Shown: piece after piece, positions 1 through 9,306 of the stretch
Layout of the letters: every line of letters starts with the position of its first letter
Numbering within the stretch: the stretch's first letter is position 1
Assembly (NCBI RefSeq): GCF_000818395.1
Contig: NZ_JWJG01000028.1
Location: 2,525,195-2,589,194 of the forward strand
DNA from: Noviherbaspirillum autotrophicum
Lineage (GTDB): Bacteria > Pseudomonadota > Gammaproteobacteria > Burkholderiales > Burkholderiaceae_D
Length of the DNA stretch: 64,000 nucleotides
Direction: 5' to 3'
Position numbers and translations under genes: made by a program
Notes under the pieces: model-generated
What the model was told of the DNA's origin: nothing
What the model saw: only the letters and a program-made list of their open reading frames with translations
Database searches by the model: none

Positions 1-1
1 C

Positions 2-1693
2 ATCATCGTCTCGCTGAAGTACGTCTCGCTGATTCTGCGCGCGGATAACCGTGGCGAGGGCGGCATCATGGCTTTGATGGCACTCGCGCTGTCTTCGGTG
101 ACGACGAAGTCGCGCTGGTATCAGCCGGTGATGCTCGCCGGCCTGGCGGGGGCCGCGCTGTTTTTCGGCGATGGCGTGATCACCCCGGCCATTTCGGTTT
201 TGTCTGCTGTCGAAGGCCTTGGGATTGCGACCCCGGTGCTGGAACCCTACGTGGTGCCGCTCACGGTGGCGGTGCTGGTCGGCCTGTACATGGCGCAGCA
301 TCATGGCACGGCGGGGATCGGCAAGTGGTTCGGGCCGATCGTGTTGATCTGGTTCCTGGCCTTGGCGGCGATGGGCATGATCAATATCGTGCGCAACCCC
401 GCCATTCTCGAAGCTATCAATCCGCTTCATGCACTGGAATTCATGACGCGTAACAGCTGGCTGGCATTCGTCGCGCTGGGCGCTGTGGTGCTCGCGTTTA
501 CCGGCGCCGAGGCCTTGTATGCGGACATGGGACATTTCGGCAAGCGGCCGATTCGCATGGCCTGGTTTTTCGTGGTGTTTCCCGGCTTGGCGTTGAACTA
601 TCTGGGGCAGGGGGCGCTACTGCTGGCCAATCCCGCTGCTGTCGTCAATCCGTTTTATCACCAGCTCGGGCCGTGGAGCATTTACCCGCTGGTGGTCCTG
701 TCGACCATTGCCACCGTCATCGCTTCGCAGGCGACCATTTCAGGCACCTTCTCCATGACGCACCAGGCGATCGCCCTCGGCTTCTTGCCGCGCATGCGCA
801 TCCTGTACACGTCGGAGCGCGAAATCGGGCAGATCTACATTCCACTGATGAACTGGCTGCAGCTGTGCGCCGTGGTGCTGGCGGTAATCGGCTTCGGTTC
901 GTCGTCCAAGTTGGCGTCGGCCTACGGCATCGCGGTGACCCTGACGATGCTGATCACGACCGTCTTGACCTTCTTCGTGATCCGCTACCGCTGGCACTAC
1001 AACCTGCTGCTGTGCGCGCTGGCGACCGGCTTCTTTTTCATCATCGACCTCGCCTTCGTGTCGGCCAACTCGCTGAAGATCGTGCATGGCGGCTGGTTTC
1101 CGATCCTGCTGGGCGCGGTGATGATCACGATCATGCTGACCTGGAGAGACGGGCGCCATCTGGTTTATGAAAACCTGAAAAAGCACATGATTCCGATCGA
1201 GGAATTCCTGCGGTCGCTGTTCATCAGTCCGCCGACGCGGGTGGAAGGAACGGCGATTTTCTTTCGCGCGGAAGGCGATGGGGTACCGCATGCGATGCTG
1301 CATAACCTGCTGCACAACAAGGTGCTGCACGAACGGACCGTGTTCCTGACGGTCACTAATGCGGACATCCCGACCATAGCGCCGGAAGAACGCATACAGA
1401 TCGAGCCGCTCGGGCACGAGTGCTACCAAGTCAATGTCCGCTATGGCTTCAAGGACGAGCGCGATATCCCGCATGCGCTGGAACTGTGCGCGAAGAAGGG
1501 GCTGGCGCTCGACATGATGAATACCTCGTTCTTCATCGCGCGCCAGACCGTGATTCCGCGCGTCGGATCGGGAATGGCGATGTGGCGCGAGGCGTTGTAT
1601 GCGACGATGTCGCGCAACGCGCGCGATGCCGCCGATTATTATCGGGTGCCAAGCAACCGGGTGATCGAATTGGGAACACAGGTCGAGATCTGA
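2..1693 (+). CDS. kup: Kup-family potassium uptake protein (5' truncated)
   Basis: Inner-membrane K+ uptake transporter, K+/H+ symport in the Kup/HAK/KUP family. The frame is open from base 2, so the true start lies left of the window; the first visible residues, IIVSLKYVSLILRADNRGEG, are the conserved Kup loop that normally sits some 60-80 residues into the protein. About 563 residues are visible of a family that usually has about 620-630. Hydrophobic segments fill the first two thirds; the last ~180 residues form the polar cytoplasmic C-terminal domain. It stands alone here. Family assignment is secure. Substrate is taken from the family. Confidence 0.93.
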   Translation: MIVSLKYVSLILRADNRGEGGIMALMALALSSVTTKSRWYQPVMLAGLAGAALFFGDGVITPAISVLSAVEGLGIATPVLEPYVVPLTVAVLVGLYMAQHHGTAGIGKWFGPIVLIWFLALAAMGMINIVRNPAILEAINPLHALEFMTRNSWLAFVALGAVVLAFTGAEALYADMGHFGKRPIRMAWFFVVFPGLALNYLGQGALLLANPAAVVNPFYHQLGPWSIYPLVVLSTIATVIASQATISGTFSMTHQAIALGFLPRMRILYTSEREIGQIYIPLMNWLQLCAVVLAVIGFGSSSKLASAYGIAVTLTMLITTVLTFFVIRYRWHYNLLLCALATGFFFIIDLAFVSANSLKIVHGGWFPILLGAVMITIMLTWRDGRHLVYENLKKHMIPIEEFLRSLFISPPTRVEGTAIFFRAEGDGVPHAMLHNLLHNKVLHERTVFLTVTNADIPTIAPEERIQIEPLGHECYQVNVRYGFKDERDIPHALELCAKKGLALDMMNTSFFIARQTVIPRVGSGMAMWREALYATMSRNARDAADYYRVPSNRVIELGTQVEI

Positions 1694-1756
1694 GCGATCT
1701 TCCGAGGCGGCGTATTTCTGCCTGATTTTCTTGGCGAAGCATGGATTTTTCACAAG

Positions 1757-1776
1757 TACTGTTTATTTATACAGTA
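1757..1776. promoter_or_regulatory. LexA (SOS) box
   Basis: The core CTGT-TTATTTAT-ACAG is flanked by TA on both sides. It differs from the classical enterobacterial consensus (CTGT-N8-ACAG with an AT-alternating centre) at only two of 20 positions. It lies about 53 bases before the ATG at 1830, which has a strong Shine-Dalgarno. A further half-site (TACAGTA) follows at about 1784. This predicts LexA repression of the small gene downstream. Confidence 0.8.
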
Positions 1777-1829
1777 ATTGTGATACAGTAATGCTTCGTT
1801 CAATGCTGTTATCAGGGAGGAGAACTGCC

Positions 1830-2054
1830 ATGGCCCAGCTTAATCATTCCATGAGCCCGCGATTCGGTCTGGAATATGCACCGACGTCGTTTCTGATGCG
1901 TTTCGGCCGGCGTGAAATGTTTGTCTGCCGCGACTTCCGCAAGCGTTATTACAAAGTCAATCCGGTACTCGATTGCAGCACCGGCGTCGAACCCGGCCAC
2001 GTGGAGTTGCTGGTATTTGGCAAATGGCTGGTCATCCTGTCCCGCGCGCGATAA
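1830..2054 (+). CDS. Small LexA-controlled hypothetical protein, 74 aa
   Basis: Unrecognised small basic protein beginning MAQLNHSMSPRFGLEYAP. It is rich in Arg, Phe and Tyr, with no signal peptide or membrane segment. I chose the ATG at 1830 because the strong Shine-Dalgarno GGGAGGAG ends seven bases before it; in-frame upstream ATGs would put the start at or before the LexA box. The near-consensus LexA box at 1757-1776 suggests induction by DNA damage. Nothing nearby belongs to a known SOS operon (no imuA, imuB, dnaE2, recA). No function is proposed. Confidence 0.7.
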   Translation: MAQLNHSMSPRFGLEYAPTSFLMRFGRREMFVCRDFRKRYYKVNPVLDCSTGVEPGHVELLVFGKWLVILSRAR

Positions 2055-2209
2055 AGCGCTGTTTGCATGAACTGCATCAAGTGACGGCCGGTCCGCGGAA
2101 TTAGTCCTCGCGCATGGCGGCCGCGCTGTCTATATTGGTAGTCTCTCTTTGCATGGCGCTGGGCGCGGTGCGGAGTGATTGCAATAGATTCGTTGAATGG
2201 AGTCATGCT

Positions 2210-2368
2210 ATGAAAAGACTATCGCTCATTCTCGCGGTCCTGGTGTTGGCAAGCTGCTCGGGCATGCGCTCGCAAAGTAACTCCAGCGGCGCCAGCGGAA
2301 CTAGCGGCGCGAGCGGGTCCGGCTATCCGGGCACCGAGCAAAACGATCTGTATCGCCCCGGCAGATGA
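2210..2368 (+). CDS. Small Ser/Gly-rich lipoprotein, 52 aa
   Basis: MKRLSLILAVLVLASCSG is a textbook lipoprotein signal with lipobox LASC, so Cys16 should be lipidated. The mature part is only about 37 residues of low-complexity Ser/Gly/Ala ending in a polar tail (NDLYRPGR). I chose the ATG at 2210, preceded by GGAG, over an in-frame start at 2114 that would bury the signal peptide. Likely a tiny cell-envelope lipoprotein. No family recognised. Confidence 0.65.
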   Translation: MKRLSLILAVLVLASCSGMRSQSNSSGASGTSGASGSGYPGTEQNDLYRPGR

Positions 2369-2428
2369 CAATCGACGCCGTGTCGGGCAAAGCGGGGTAT
2401 GACGGAGCCGCGCATGTCAGATTGTTGC

Positions 2429-3169
2429 TTATGATGGCAGGATGCCTTCAAGTAGCGCCCGTAGGCGTTCCCAATGCGTTCCTTCCCAGTAGATACGGCC
2501 GCACGCACTGCACATGCTGAAGCTCTCATAAGCGTCGAAAACACGCAGTGGCACCTTGTGCTGCACCAGTTGCTTGTCAATGGCATGCAAAGGGGCGTTG
2601 CACTGCATGCATAGCGTAAAGGGGCGGGCGCTGCGGATCAGGTCGAGACGTTCGAAGATTTCGCGCAACTGTTGTGCCGATTTCAGCGCATGCACATAAC
2701 AGCCATGCGTGATCTCGCGCCGCATCAGCAAGCCGCGGTCACGCGTGAGCACGATCCGATCATCGCGCGCCGAGATGGCGGCAATCTCGTGATCGTGAAA
2801 GGCGTTGTTATAAAGCGTATCGAAACCGGCCATGCGCAGCAGGCGAGCGAGGCCGCCGAGATGGGTGTCGGCGACGAAGCGCGTGACGCGCAGCGGATAA
2901 TGACGTATGCGAAGCAGCGGTGTGACGTCGAGCGTTTCGCATTTCGGATAAACCGCGACACGGTCTCCTTCTTTTAGCACCCGGTCGAAACCGACCGATT
3001 CGCCATTGACCAGTATCAGTTCGACTTCCGTATGCGGCACGCCAAGCGCCTCGATCATGTGCTTGGTCGTCGCGGCCCGCGCGCAAACGGACTCGATGTC
3101 ACGCTTGCGCCGATCAGGCGCAAGGAAATCATTCAGCTCTTCGTAGAAGCGGAATGTCGCCGTAACCAT
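2429..3169 (-). CDS. Mut7-C RNase-domain protein with N-terminal ubiquitin-like domain
   Basis: 246 aa from the ATG at 3169. Residues ~1-85 resemble the Mut7-C ubiquitin-like domain (ThiS/MoaD-type fold: TFRFYEELNDFL, later DRVAVYP). The rest matches the Mut7-C PIN-like RNase domain: RFVADTHLGGLARLLRMAGF with its catalytic Asp, then LTRDRGLL, then a zinc-ribbon with CMQC and CSAC. Members of this family are annotated as putative nucleases; the true RNA target is unknown. It is followed on the same strand by nothing coupled, and the upstream methyltransferase gene ends 56 bases before its start. Confidence 0.85.
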   Translation of the reverse strand: MVTATFRFYEELNDFLAPDRRKRDIESVCARAATTKHMIEALGVPHTEVELILVNGESVGFDRVLKEGDRVAVYPKCETLDVTPLLRIRHYPLRVTRFVADTHLGGLARLLRMAGFDTLYNNAFHDHEIAAISARDDRIVLTRDRGLLMRREITHGCYVHALKSAQQLREIFERLDLIRSARPFTLCMQCNAPLHAIDKQLVQHKVPLRVFDAYESFSMCSACGRIYWEGTHWERLRALLEGILPS

Positions 3170-3225
3170 GGTCCCGTTATGGCACTCCGGTGCGATGTGG
3201 GCGAGGGTGTGTTTTGCAATCCGGC

Positions 3226-4395
3226 TTAGCGAATGGCAAGACGCCACAGCGATGTGACTTCGGCCGAACGCGCCGCGTGGAGCGGATCAGCGGCGTCGGC
3301 GGCTTTCGGATGCCGGGGACGCATATCGAGGCGTCCCAGCACCTTCAGTCCTGATGCATCGATGAGCGCGAGCAGTTCGTCGCGCGTGCGCAGTCCAAGG
3401 TGCTCGGCGAAGTCGGACAGAATCAGCCAGCCTTCGCCGCCCGGTTCGAGATGATCGGCCAGGCCCGCGAGGAAGCCGCGCAACATGCGACTGTCGGGAT
3501 CGTACACAGCATGTTCGATCGGCGAGCTCGGTCGTGCCGGCACCCAGGGCGGATTGCATACGACCAGAGGCGCGCGGCCGGGCGGGAACAAGTCGGCCTG
3601 CAGGATCTCCACCTGTCGCGCGAGGCCGAGGCGTTCAATGTTGTCACGCGCGCAAGCCAGCGCCCGCGCATCCTGATCGGTACCGACCACGCGCGCAATT
3701 CCGCGCCGCGCCAGCACGGCCGCCAACACGCCGGTGCCGGTGCCGATATCGAAGGCCAGCGCCGCTGGCGGCAGCGGCGCCTGCGCCACCAGGTCCACAT
3801 ACTCGCCGCGTACCGGCGAGAAAACGCCGTAATAGGGATGGATGCACTCGCCAAGCGCTGGAATCTCTACCCCCTTCTTGCGCCATTCATGCGCGCCGAT
3901 CAATCCCAGCAGCTCGCGCATCGATACGACCGATGCCTCGTCCGCCGCTCCCCATGCCTCGGCGCAGGCCTGTCGAACGTCGGGCGCGCGCCGCAGCGGT
4001 ATCGCATAACCGGCGTCCAGCGGCACCAGCAGCATGCCAAGGATGCGTGCGCGCTGCGCTTGCGCCTGCCGCTGCAGGTGGAAGGCTTCGGCGGGCGAAG
4101 CCGGCTGCCTGGCGGGGGGGGCGCGGCGCGGTTTGCGGTCGATGCGGCGCGCCATTGCTGCCAGTAACTGGCGCGCATTCTGAAAATCGCCGCGCCATAG
4201 CAGTGCGCTTCCTTCGCAAGCCAGCTTGAAGGCGGCATCGGCACTCGTGCGGTCGTCGGCAATCGCCACGCGCCGGGGCGCAGGAACGCCGCTTTCGGAA
4301 CGCCAGCGTGCCGAACATGGCTGCCCCGCCTCGCTCCAGGTCAGGATGGGTGACGTGGCTGCGGAGGGCGGGCTCGAAGGAGGATTTTGTTGCAT
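3226..4395 (-). CDS. Class I SAM-dependent methyltransferase with NPPW motif
   Basis: 389 aa. The SAM-binding motif I is AFDIGTGTGVLAAVLARRG, followed by an acidic post-I strand (GTDQDARAL) and the catalytic-type motif VVCNPPWVPA. NPPW/NPPY is typical of N-methyltransferases acting on amide or base nitrogens of protein or nucleic acid (HemK/PrmC, RlmG-like). The ~190-residue N-terminal region is not recognised. I chose the ATG at 4395 (MQQNPPSS); the frame is open further upstream. It is divergent from the methyltransferase gene at 4528. Target unknown. Confidence 0.8.
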   Translation of the reverse strand: MQQNPPSSPPSAATSPILTWSEAGQPCSARWRSESGVPAPRRVAIADDRTSADAAFKLACEGSALLWRGDFQNARQLLAAMARRIDRKPRRAPPARQPASPAEAFHLQRQAQAQRARILGMLLVPLDAGYAIPLRRAPDVRQACAEAWGAADEASVVSMRELLGLIGAHEWRKKGVEIPALGECIHPYYGVFSPVRGEYVDLVAQAPLPPAALAFDIGTGTGVLAAVLARRGIARVVGTDQDARALACARDNIERLGLARQVEILQADLFPPGRAPLVVCNPPWVPARPSSPIEHAVYDPDSRMLRGFLAGLADHLEPGGEGWLILSDFAEHLGLRTRDELLALIDASGLKVLGRLDMRPRHPKAADAADPLHAARSAEVTSLWRLAIR

Positions 4396-4527
4396 CGGGT
4401 TACGGTGGTGAGTGTTGGACGAAAATCGCTTTTCGTCCGGAAGGTGGCATTTAAACACATCCGCGCCTTGACGGCGCACCGATCGGATAGAATCGCACTC
4501 CCGGCGCGCACATCAGGAATTCCAGCC

Positions 4528-5358
4528 ATGAACCACATCCCCGAAATCAAACCCGGCCAGTCGATCGAACTGCTCAAGGAACTGCACATCCTGACGCGCG
4601 ACGGCAAGATGAACCAGGATAGCCGGCGCAAGCTGAAGCAGGTGTATCACCTCTATCAGTTCATCGAGCCGCTGCTCCAGGAAGTGCGCGACCAGCACGC
4701 GGATATCCGGCTGGTCGACCATGGGGCAGGAAAATCGTATCTCGGCTTTATCCTGTACGACCTGTTTTTCAAGACGTTGGGCGACCAGTCGCACATCTAT
4801 GGCATCGAAACGCGCGACGAACTGGTGACGAAGTCGCGCGAGCTGGCGCAACGGCTGAATTTTCCCGGCATGTCCTTCCTCAACCTGTCGGTGGCCGAAT
4901 CGATCACATCGCCGCTGCTGCCTGCCACGGTCGATATCGTGACCGCGCTGCATGCCTGCAATACCGCCACCGACGACGCGATCCGCTTTGCGCTGGCCAA
5001 GCAGGCGAAATTCATCGTGCTCGTGCCGTGCTGCCAGGCCGAGGTGGCGTCGGTCCTGCGCAAGAACAAGGGCAAGGCGATCGGCAAGAGCGCGCTGACC
5101 GAGATCTGGCGCCACCCGCTGCACACCCGCGAGTTCGGCAGCCAGGTCACCAACGTGCTGCGCTGCCTGCAGCTGGAGGCGCACGGCTACCAGGTGACAG
5201 TGACCGAACTGGTCGGTTGGGAACACTCGATGAAAAACGAGCTCATCATTGCCAGCTACAAGGACTTGCCGCGCAAGCGCCCCTCGGAGCGGCTGAGCGA
5301 GGTGCTGCGCGAGCTGGGCCTGGAGGAAATGAGCGAGCGTTTCTTCGCACCGGCGTGA
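4528..5358 (+). CDS. SAM-dependent methyltransferase (Methyltransf_32-like)
   Basis: 276 aa from the ATG at 4528. It shows a SAM-binding region (RLVDHGAGKSYLGFILYDLF) and the diagnostic ALHACNTATDDAI segment of the family of methyltransferases related to GSTCD/RlmJ-like proteins, followed by a conserved VPCCQAE. Likely an RNA or small-molecule methyltransferase in the cytoplasm. Convergent with tamB, with only seven bases between the stops. Target unknown. Confidence 0.8.
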   Translation: MNHIPEIKPGQSIELLKELHILTRDGKMNQDSRRKLKQVYHLYQFIEPLLQEVRDQHADIRLVDHGAGKSYLGFILYDLFFKTLGDQSHIYGIETRDELVTKSRELAQRLNFPGMSFLNLSVAESITSPLLPATVDIVTALHACNTATDDAIRFALAKQAKFIVLVPCCQAEVASVLRKNKGKAIGKSALTEIWRHPLHTREFGSQVTNVLRCLQLEAHGYQVTVTELVGWEHSMKNELIIASYKDLPRKRPSERLSEVLRELGLEEMSERFFAPA

Positions 5359-5365
5359 CTTATTG

Positions 5366-8300
5366 CTAGCGCCCCAGCGCGTCGCCGCCGGCGTCGAAAC
5401 GCTTGTTGTACAACACATCCAGCCCGCCGATGGTGCCGCCGCGCAGCACGACCGACCAGTGGCGCGTCCAGTCGTAGGTCAGCTTCAGCACACCGGACGC
5501 TCCCGCCAGGCTTTGTTCATAGCCGATGTACAGGCGGTTCGAGATTTCCTTGCCGAGGCTGACCACCTGCTGGGCGCCGAGGCCGAATTCGCTGCTGCCG
5601 ACGGCCAGTTGGTCGAGGCCGAAGCCTTTCGCGATGCGTGCGCCGCCGACGCGGTTGAACAGGCTGCGCGCGGCCTCCATGGCAGCCGCCTGCGCCTGTC
5701 CCGATCCGGCATCGCTGCTGGTTCCTCCGCGACCGAACACCAGCCACGACAGCTTATCTTCCTCCGGCACCTCCGGTTCGGACACCAGTTGCACGCGCGG
5801 CTGACGCACCGTGCCGGTGACCTGTACGCCGGCCGCCACCTCCTTGTCTCGCCTCATCGCCAGGATATTCACGTCCGGATTGGAAAACGAATTGTGGAAA
5901 TTGAGCAGTCCGCGTTCTATCGTCAGCTTGGTGCCGAACGCCTCGTAGGTGCCGTCGACGATACGCACCGTACCGCTTGCCCTGGATTGCTCACCCGGTG
6001 CGCTGGCGATGGCAAGCGTGCCGCCGAGCAGAACATCCGCGCCGGAACCCTCGAAGCGGAAGTCGTCGCCAAGGTCGAAGTCGATGGCAGCCAGCGGCGT
6101 GAACGGACCGGCCCTGGCGCCGCCGGCCTGCACCGTGGCCCCTGTGCTCGGGGAGGCGATCCGCTGCTTGCCGCGGATGATCAGCACATCGTCGTCGAGC
6201 GCGGGCGCGCTTTTTTCAGGTAGCTGGAAGCGAGCATTGTCGGCGCGCACCTTGCCGCTGATTTCGAGCGGGCCGCCGGGACTGGCCACACTGGCCTGTC
6301 CCGAAATCGTCAGTTGCGCGGAGGGTTTGGACAACAGCTGCAACCGGTCGGCGACAAGCGTGGCCGACAGCGTCAAGTTATCGCCGGAGAGAGGAAGGCG
6401 GCCGGTCGCGCGCACCGTGCCTTCGCCACCACGTAGTTCGAACTGGCGCAATTCGACCACGTTATCGGCTAGGCGGATATGCGCATTGCCGTCGTGCAGG
6501 CGTACGCCCTGGTCATAGACGGTCAGCGAGAGATTGCGGCCAAGGATGTCGCCGGACAACAGCGGCGCACCCAGGGTTCCGCTCGCTTGCAAGTCCATGC
6601 CGATGCTGCCGTCGAAGCCGATTTTTGGGCCGGCCAATGACACGATGCTCTGCAACCGCGGAATGTCGGCCGTGAATCGGCCGGACAAGGGTGAATCCAG
6701 TGTCGGCCAGAGGCGTCCCGGGAGACGCTGGAAAATAGCCTTCGCCTGGCCGTTGACGCTTCCGATGCGGCTGGCGGCTGTATCGAGCGCGATTTGCAGT
6801 GCTTGTCCTTGCAGGTCGCCGCGCAGCTGCAATGTCTTAATGCCGAGCGCAGTTTCGCGCGCGCCGCTCGCTATCCGTACATCGCCGCGGGTCCGTTCAA
6901 GTAGAAAGAATCCGCCTGCGGAGCCGGAAAGCGCAAATTTCCAGCGACCGTCGAGCACCAGGTCGGTCTTGATCGGGAGTGCGCCACCGCCGAATTCGCG
7001 CTGCAGCTCCAGCACGCGACCGAGATCAAGTGCCGTGACAGATCCTTCGGAACTGAATTGTGCCTCGTCCAGCCGCAAGCTTTTCAGATCGATTTGCGCC
7101 TGTTCCAGTGTCATGCGGGTGGCGCCCAGAATAATGCGCTGCGGGGCGACACTGACCTGCAGCGGCTGCGCCAGCGACAGGCGAGGCGCTCCGCGATTTT
7201 CAAGTTTCCTCAACTCGCCATCCCACCCATAGCCTTGCGCTAACTCCCGCAGAGAGCCTTGTGCCGAGAGGTCGAGCGACAGCGGTGTGCCGTGCATTTT
7301 TCCGTCGGCTGCCAGTGCAATGGCATGGCCGGCGTACGTGCCGTTGATCGAAACGTTCAGCCGGCTCAGGGTGATTTGTCCGCTTTGCACATCGCGCGCA
7401 TCGAGTTCCAGCGTGACACGGGCATCCGGATTCCTGCCGGGGACGCCTTGCGTGCGGATTTGGCTGGCAAGATGAGCGAGGCGGTATTCCTGGTACGCCA
7501 GACGCTCGGCGCGGATACTTGCGTCGATCATCGGACGCTCCACCGTTCCCCCGAGCTCGCCATCTGCCTGCACCTGACCCGACAGCCCGAAACCGAGACG
7601 GGCCAGGGCCGGCGCATCGATATTGAAATTCAGCCGTTGCGGCGGCGCGCCGAAACCGCCCCGCAGTTGCACCCGGTTGCCCGCCACCGTCAGCCGCGCG
7701 TCGCCAGACAGGGCACGCGTGCCGTTCAAACGCAGGCGGCCCTCGCCATACATCGGCAAGCCGGCATACGTGCTGTCGCTCACCTTGAATTGCAACTGTG
7801 CTCTCCATTGCGGCAGTTGCGCCCCCTGCGCGCCGAAGTCGGCATTGATGCGCGCTTCGGGCAGCGCGCCGGCCGACTTGGCGCCGTTGCCCGGTTGCCG
7901 CGCGAGGAGGCCGGCCGGATTGAAGTCACTCAGGCTGCCGCGCACCGCGAATGTGTGCTCGCCGCCGCGCGCCAGCGTGCCGGAAAGCTTTAGCCGCCCG
8001 GCGCCGGTTTCCAGCAACGCGTTTTCCAGCACGATGTTTTGCGCGCTGAGACGGGTGTCTGCGGCCAGGGCAAGCGATGCGCCGGAAAGCTTGAGGCCGA
8101 TGCGCTGCGTGCCGTTTTCCGCGTCGATCCTTATCGGGCCGCCCAGTTGCGCTGGCCGGAGCCGCGTATGCAAGGCATGCGGATCGAGGCTGTCGGCCTC
8201 AAGCGCCAGGTAGCCCCGGGCGCCCTGGCTCATTTCGCCCGCTCCCCGCAGCGCGCCGCGCGGCAGCTGTATCCGCAATCGGGACAACTGCTGACGATCC

Positions 8301-9304
8301 GCATCCAGTCGGAGGTCGGCGTTAGCCGTGACGAGCGGCAGCAATCCGGCGTCGATCGGGCCGGCAAGCGCATTGGTGAGCGCAACCGGGCCGGCAACCG
8401 CAAATCCGGGAGCGCCTTGCGCCGCACCGCTCAGGCCGTTCGATGGCACAAGGTCGGCGGTAATGTCGAGATCGGCGCGCGGGGCGCCGGCATTGAACAG
8501 TTGCGGATTCAGGTGACGCAACCCAATTTGTGCCCGCCGCAATGGCATGGGCTCGAACGGCGTCGCCTCGATCCGCGCATTTCCGTTGAGGCGGTCGCCG
8601 GTCGCATCGAGCCGCAGCTCCAGCGCCTGCAGCGTGCCGCCGACATTTGCATCGATGCGGTAATGTTCGCTGCGCCATGCGCCGTCCAGGCGCGCGCTGC
8701 CGCTCGCGCCGAACGGCGCCATGCCGTTCAGGTTCAGGGTGGCGCGCACTGTACCGTAGGGAGTATTCGCATGGTTGAGCGTCAGTTCGTGTTGTACTTT
8801 GTCCGAACTGGCGTTGAGCCGGATATCGCTTATCGCCGTGACGACCGCATCGCGCCGTATCACGATCTGGCGCAGCGTTGCGTCATGGAGCGCGATTTCA
8901 AGGGGCAAGGTGAGCTGGCGCGGCAGGACCAGCGGCGTGGACGGCGTCGGGTACAGCATCAGATCGACAGTGCCGATGCGCAGCGCATCGACGGACAGCT
9001 TCAGCGGGGCACGTGACCAGGACCAGCGGGCCGCCAGCGTATCGATTCTAAGCAGCTTGCCGCTGTCGCGATAGGAGACGTTGCGCAATTCCACGCCGCT
9101 GCTGATCGTGCCGCCCACGAGTTCGCCCGACAATGATCCCGGTACCAGCCGTATCGCAATTTGCCACAGGGCGCGTGCGCCAGTTTCTGTGCATAACGCG
9201 TCCAATGCCAGCGCCACCATCAGGGCGAAGAACGAGAGCGCCGCGGCCAGGCGTCGGCGGGCGCTAAGGGAGAGGACCGGTTTGGCGGAGGATGCGCTTT
9301 TCAT
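5366..9304 (-). CDS. tamB: TamB, translocation and assembly module inner-membrane subunit
   Basis: 1312 aa, the usual size. An N-terminal membrane anchor (ALSFFALMVALALDALC, residues ~19-35) is followed by a very long beta-rich periplasmic region of degenerate repeats and the C-terminal DUF490 domain with its typical ending (WSVVLRGGTIGGLDVLYNKRF). TamB bridges the periplasm and works with the outer-membrane protein TamA in assembling beta-barrel proteins and, by current models, in lipid transport. It starts two bases after the stop of tamA, so the two are almost certainly co-translated. Confidence 0.95.
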   Translation of the reverse strand: MKSASSAKPVLSLSARRRLAAALSFFALMVALALDALCTETGARALWQIAIRLVPGSLSGELVGGTISSGVELRNVSYRDSGKLLRIDTLAARWSWSRAPLKLSVDALRIGTVDLMLYPTPSTPLVLPRQLTLPLEIALHDATLRQIVIRRDAVVTAISDIRLNASSDKVQHELTLNHANTPYGTVRATLNLNGMAPFGASGSARLDGAWRSEHYRIDANVGGTLQALELRLDATGDRLNGNARIEATPFEPMPLRRAQIGLRHLNPQLFNAGAPRADLDITADLVPSNGLSGAAQGAPGFAVAGPVALTNALAGPIDAGLLPLVTANADLRLDADRQQLSRLRIQLPRGALRGAGEMSQGARGYLALEADSLDPHALHTRLRPAQLGGPIRIDAENGTQRIGLKLSGASLALAADTRLSAQNIVLENALLETGAGRLKLSGTLARGGEHTFAVRGSLSDFNPAGLLARQPGNGAKSAGALPEARINADFGAQGAQLPQWRAQLQFKVSDSTYAGLPMYGEGRLRLNGTRALSGDARLTVAGNRVQLRGGFGAPPQRLNFNIDAPALARLGFGLSGQVQADGELGGTVERPMIDASIRAERLAYQEYRLAHLASQIRTQGVPGRNPDARVTLELDARDVQSGQITLSRLNVSINGTYAGHAIALAADGKMHGTPLSLDLSAQGSLRELAQGYGWDGELRKLENRGAPRLSLAQPLQVSVAPQRIILGATRMTLEQAQIDLKSLRLDEAQFSSEGSVTALDLGRVLELQREFGGGALPIKTDLVLDGRWKFALSGSAGGFFLLERTRGDVRIASGARETALGIKTLQLRGDLQGQALQIALDTAASRIGSVNGQAKAIFQRLPGRLWPTLDSPLSGRFTADIPRLQSIVSLAGPKIGFDGSIGMDLQASGTLGAPLLSGDILGRNLSLTVYDQGVRLHDGNAHIRLADNVVELRQFELRGGEGTVRATGRLPLSGDNLTLSATLVADRLQLLSKPSAQLTISGQASVASPGGPLEISGKVRADNARFQLPEKSAPALDDDVLIIRGKQRIASPSTGATVQAGGARAGPFTPLAAIDFDLGDDFRFEGSGADVLLGGTLAIASAPGEQSRASGTVRIVDGTYEAFGTKLTIERGLLNFHNSFSNPDVNILAMRRDKEVAAGVQVTGTVRQPRVQLVSEPEVPEEDKLSWLVFGRGGTSSDAGSGQAQAAAMEAARSLFNRVGGARIAKGFGLDQLAVGSSEFGLGAQQVVSLGKEISNRLYIGYEQSLAGASGVLKLTYDWTRHWSVVLRGGTIGGLDVLYNKRFDAGGDALGR

Positions 9305-9306
9305 GA

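Noticed and set aside
740-1753. Minus-strand open frame of 337 codons opposite kup.
   Set aside because: Composition is His/Arg/Gln-rich without domain or start signal; kup is the real gene.
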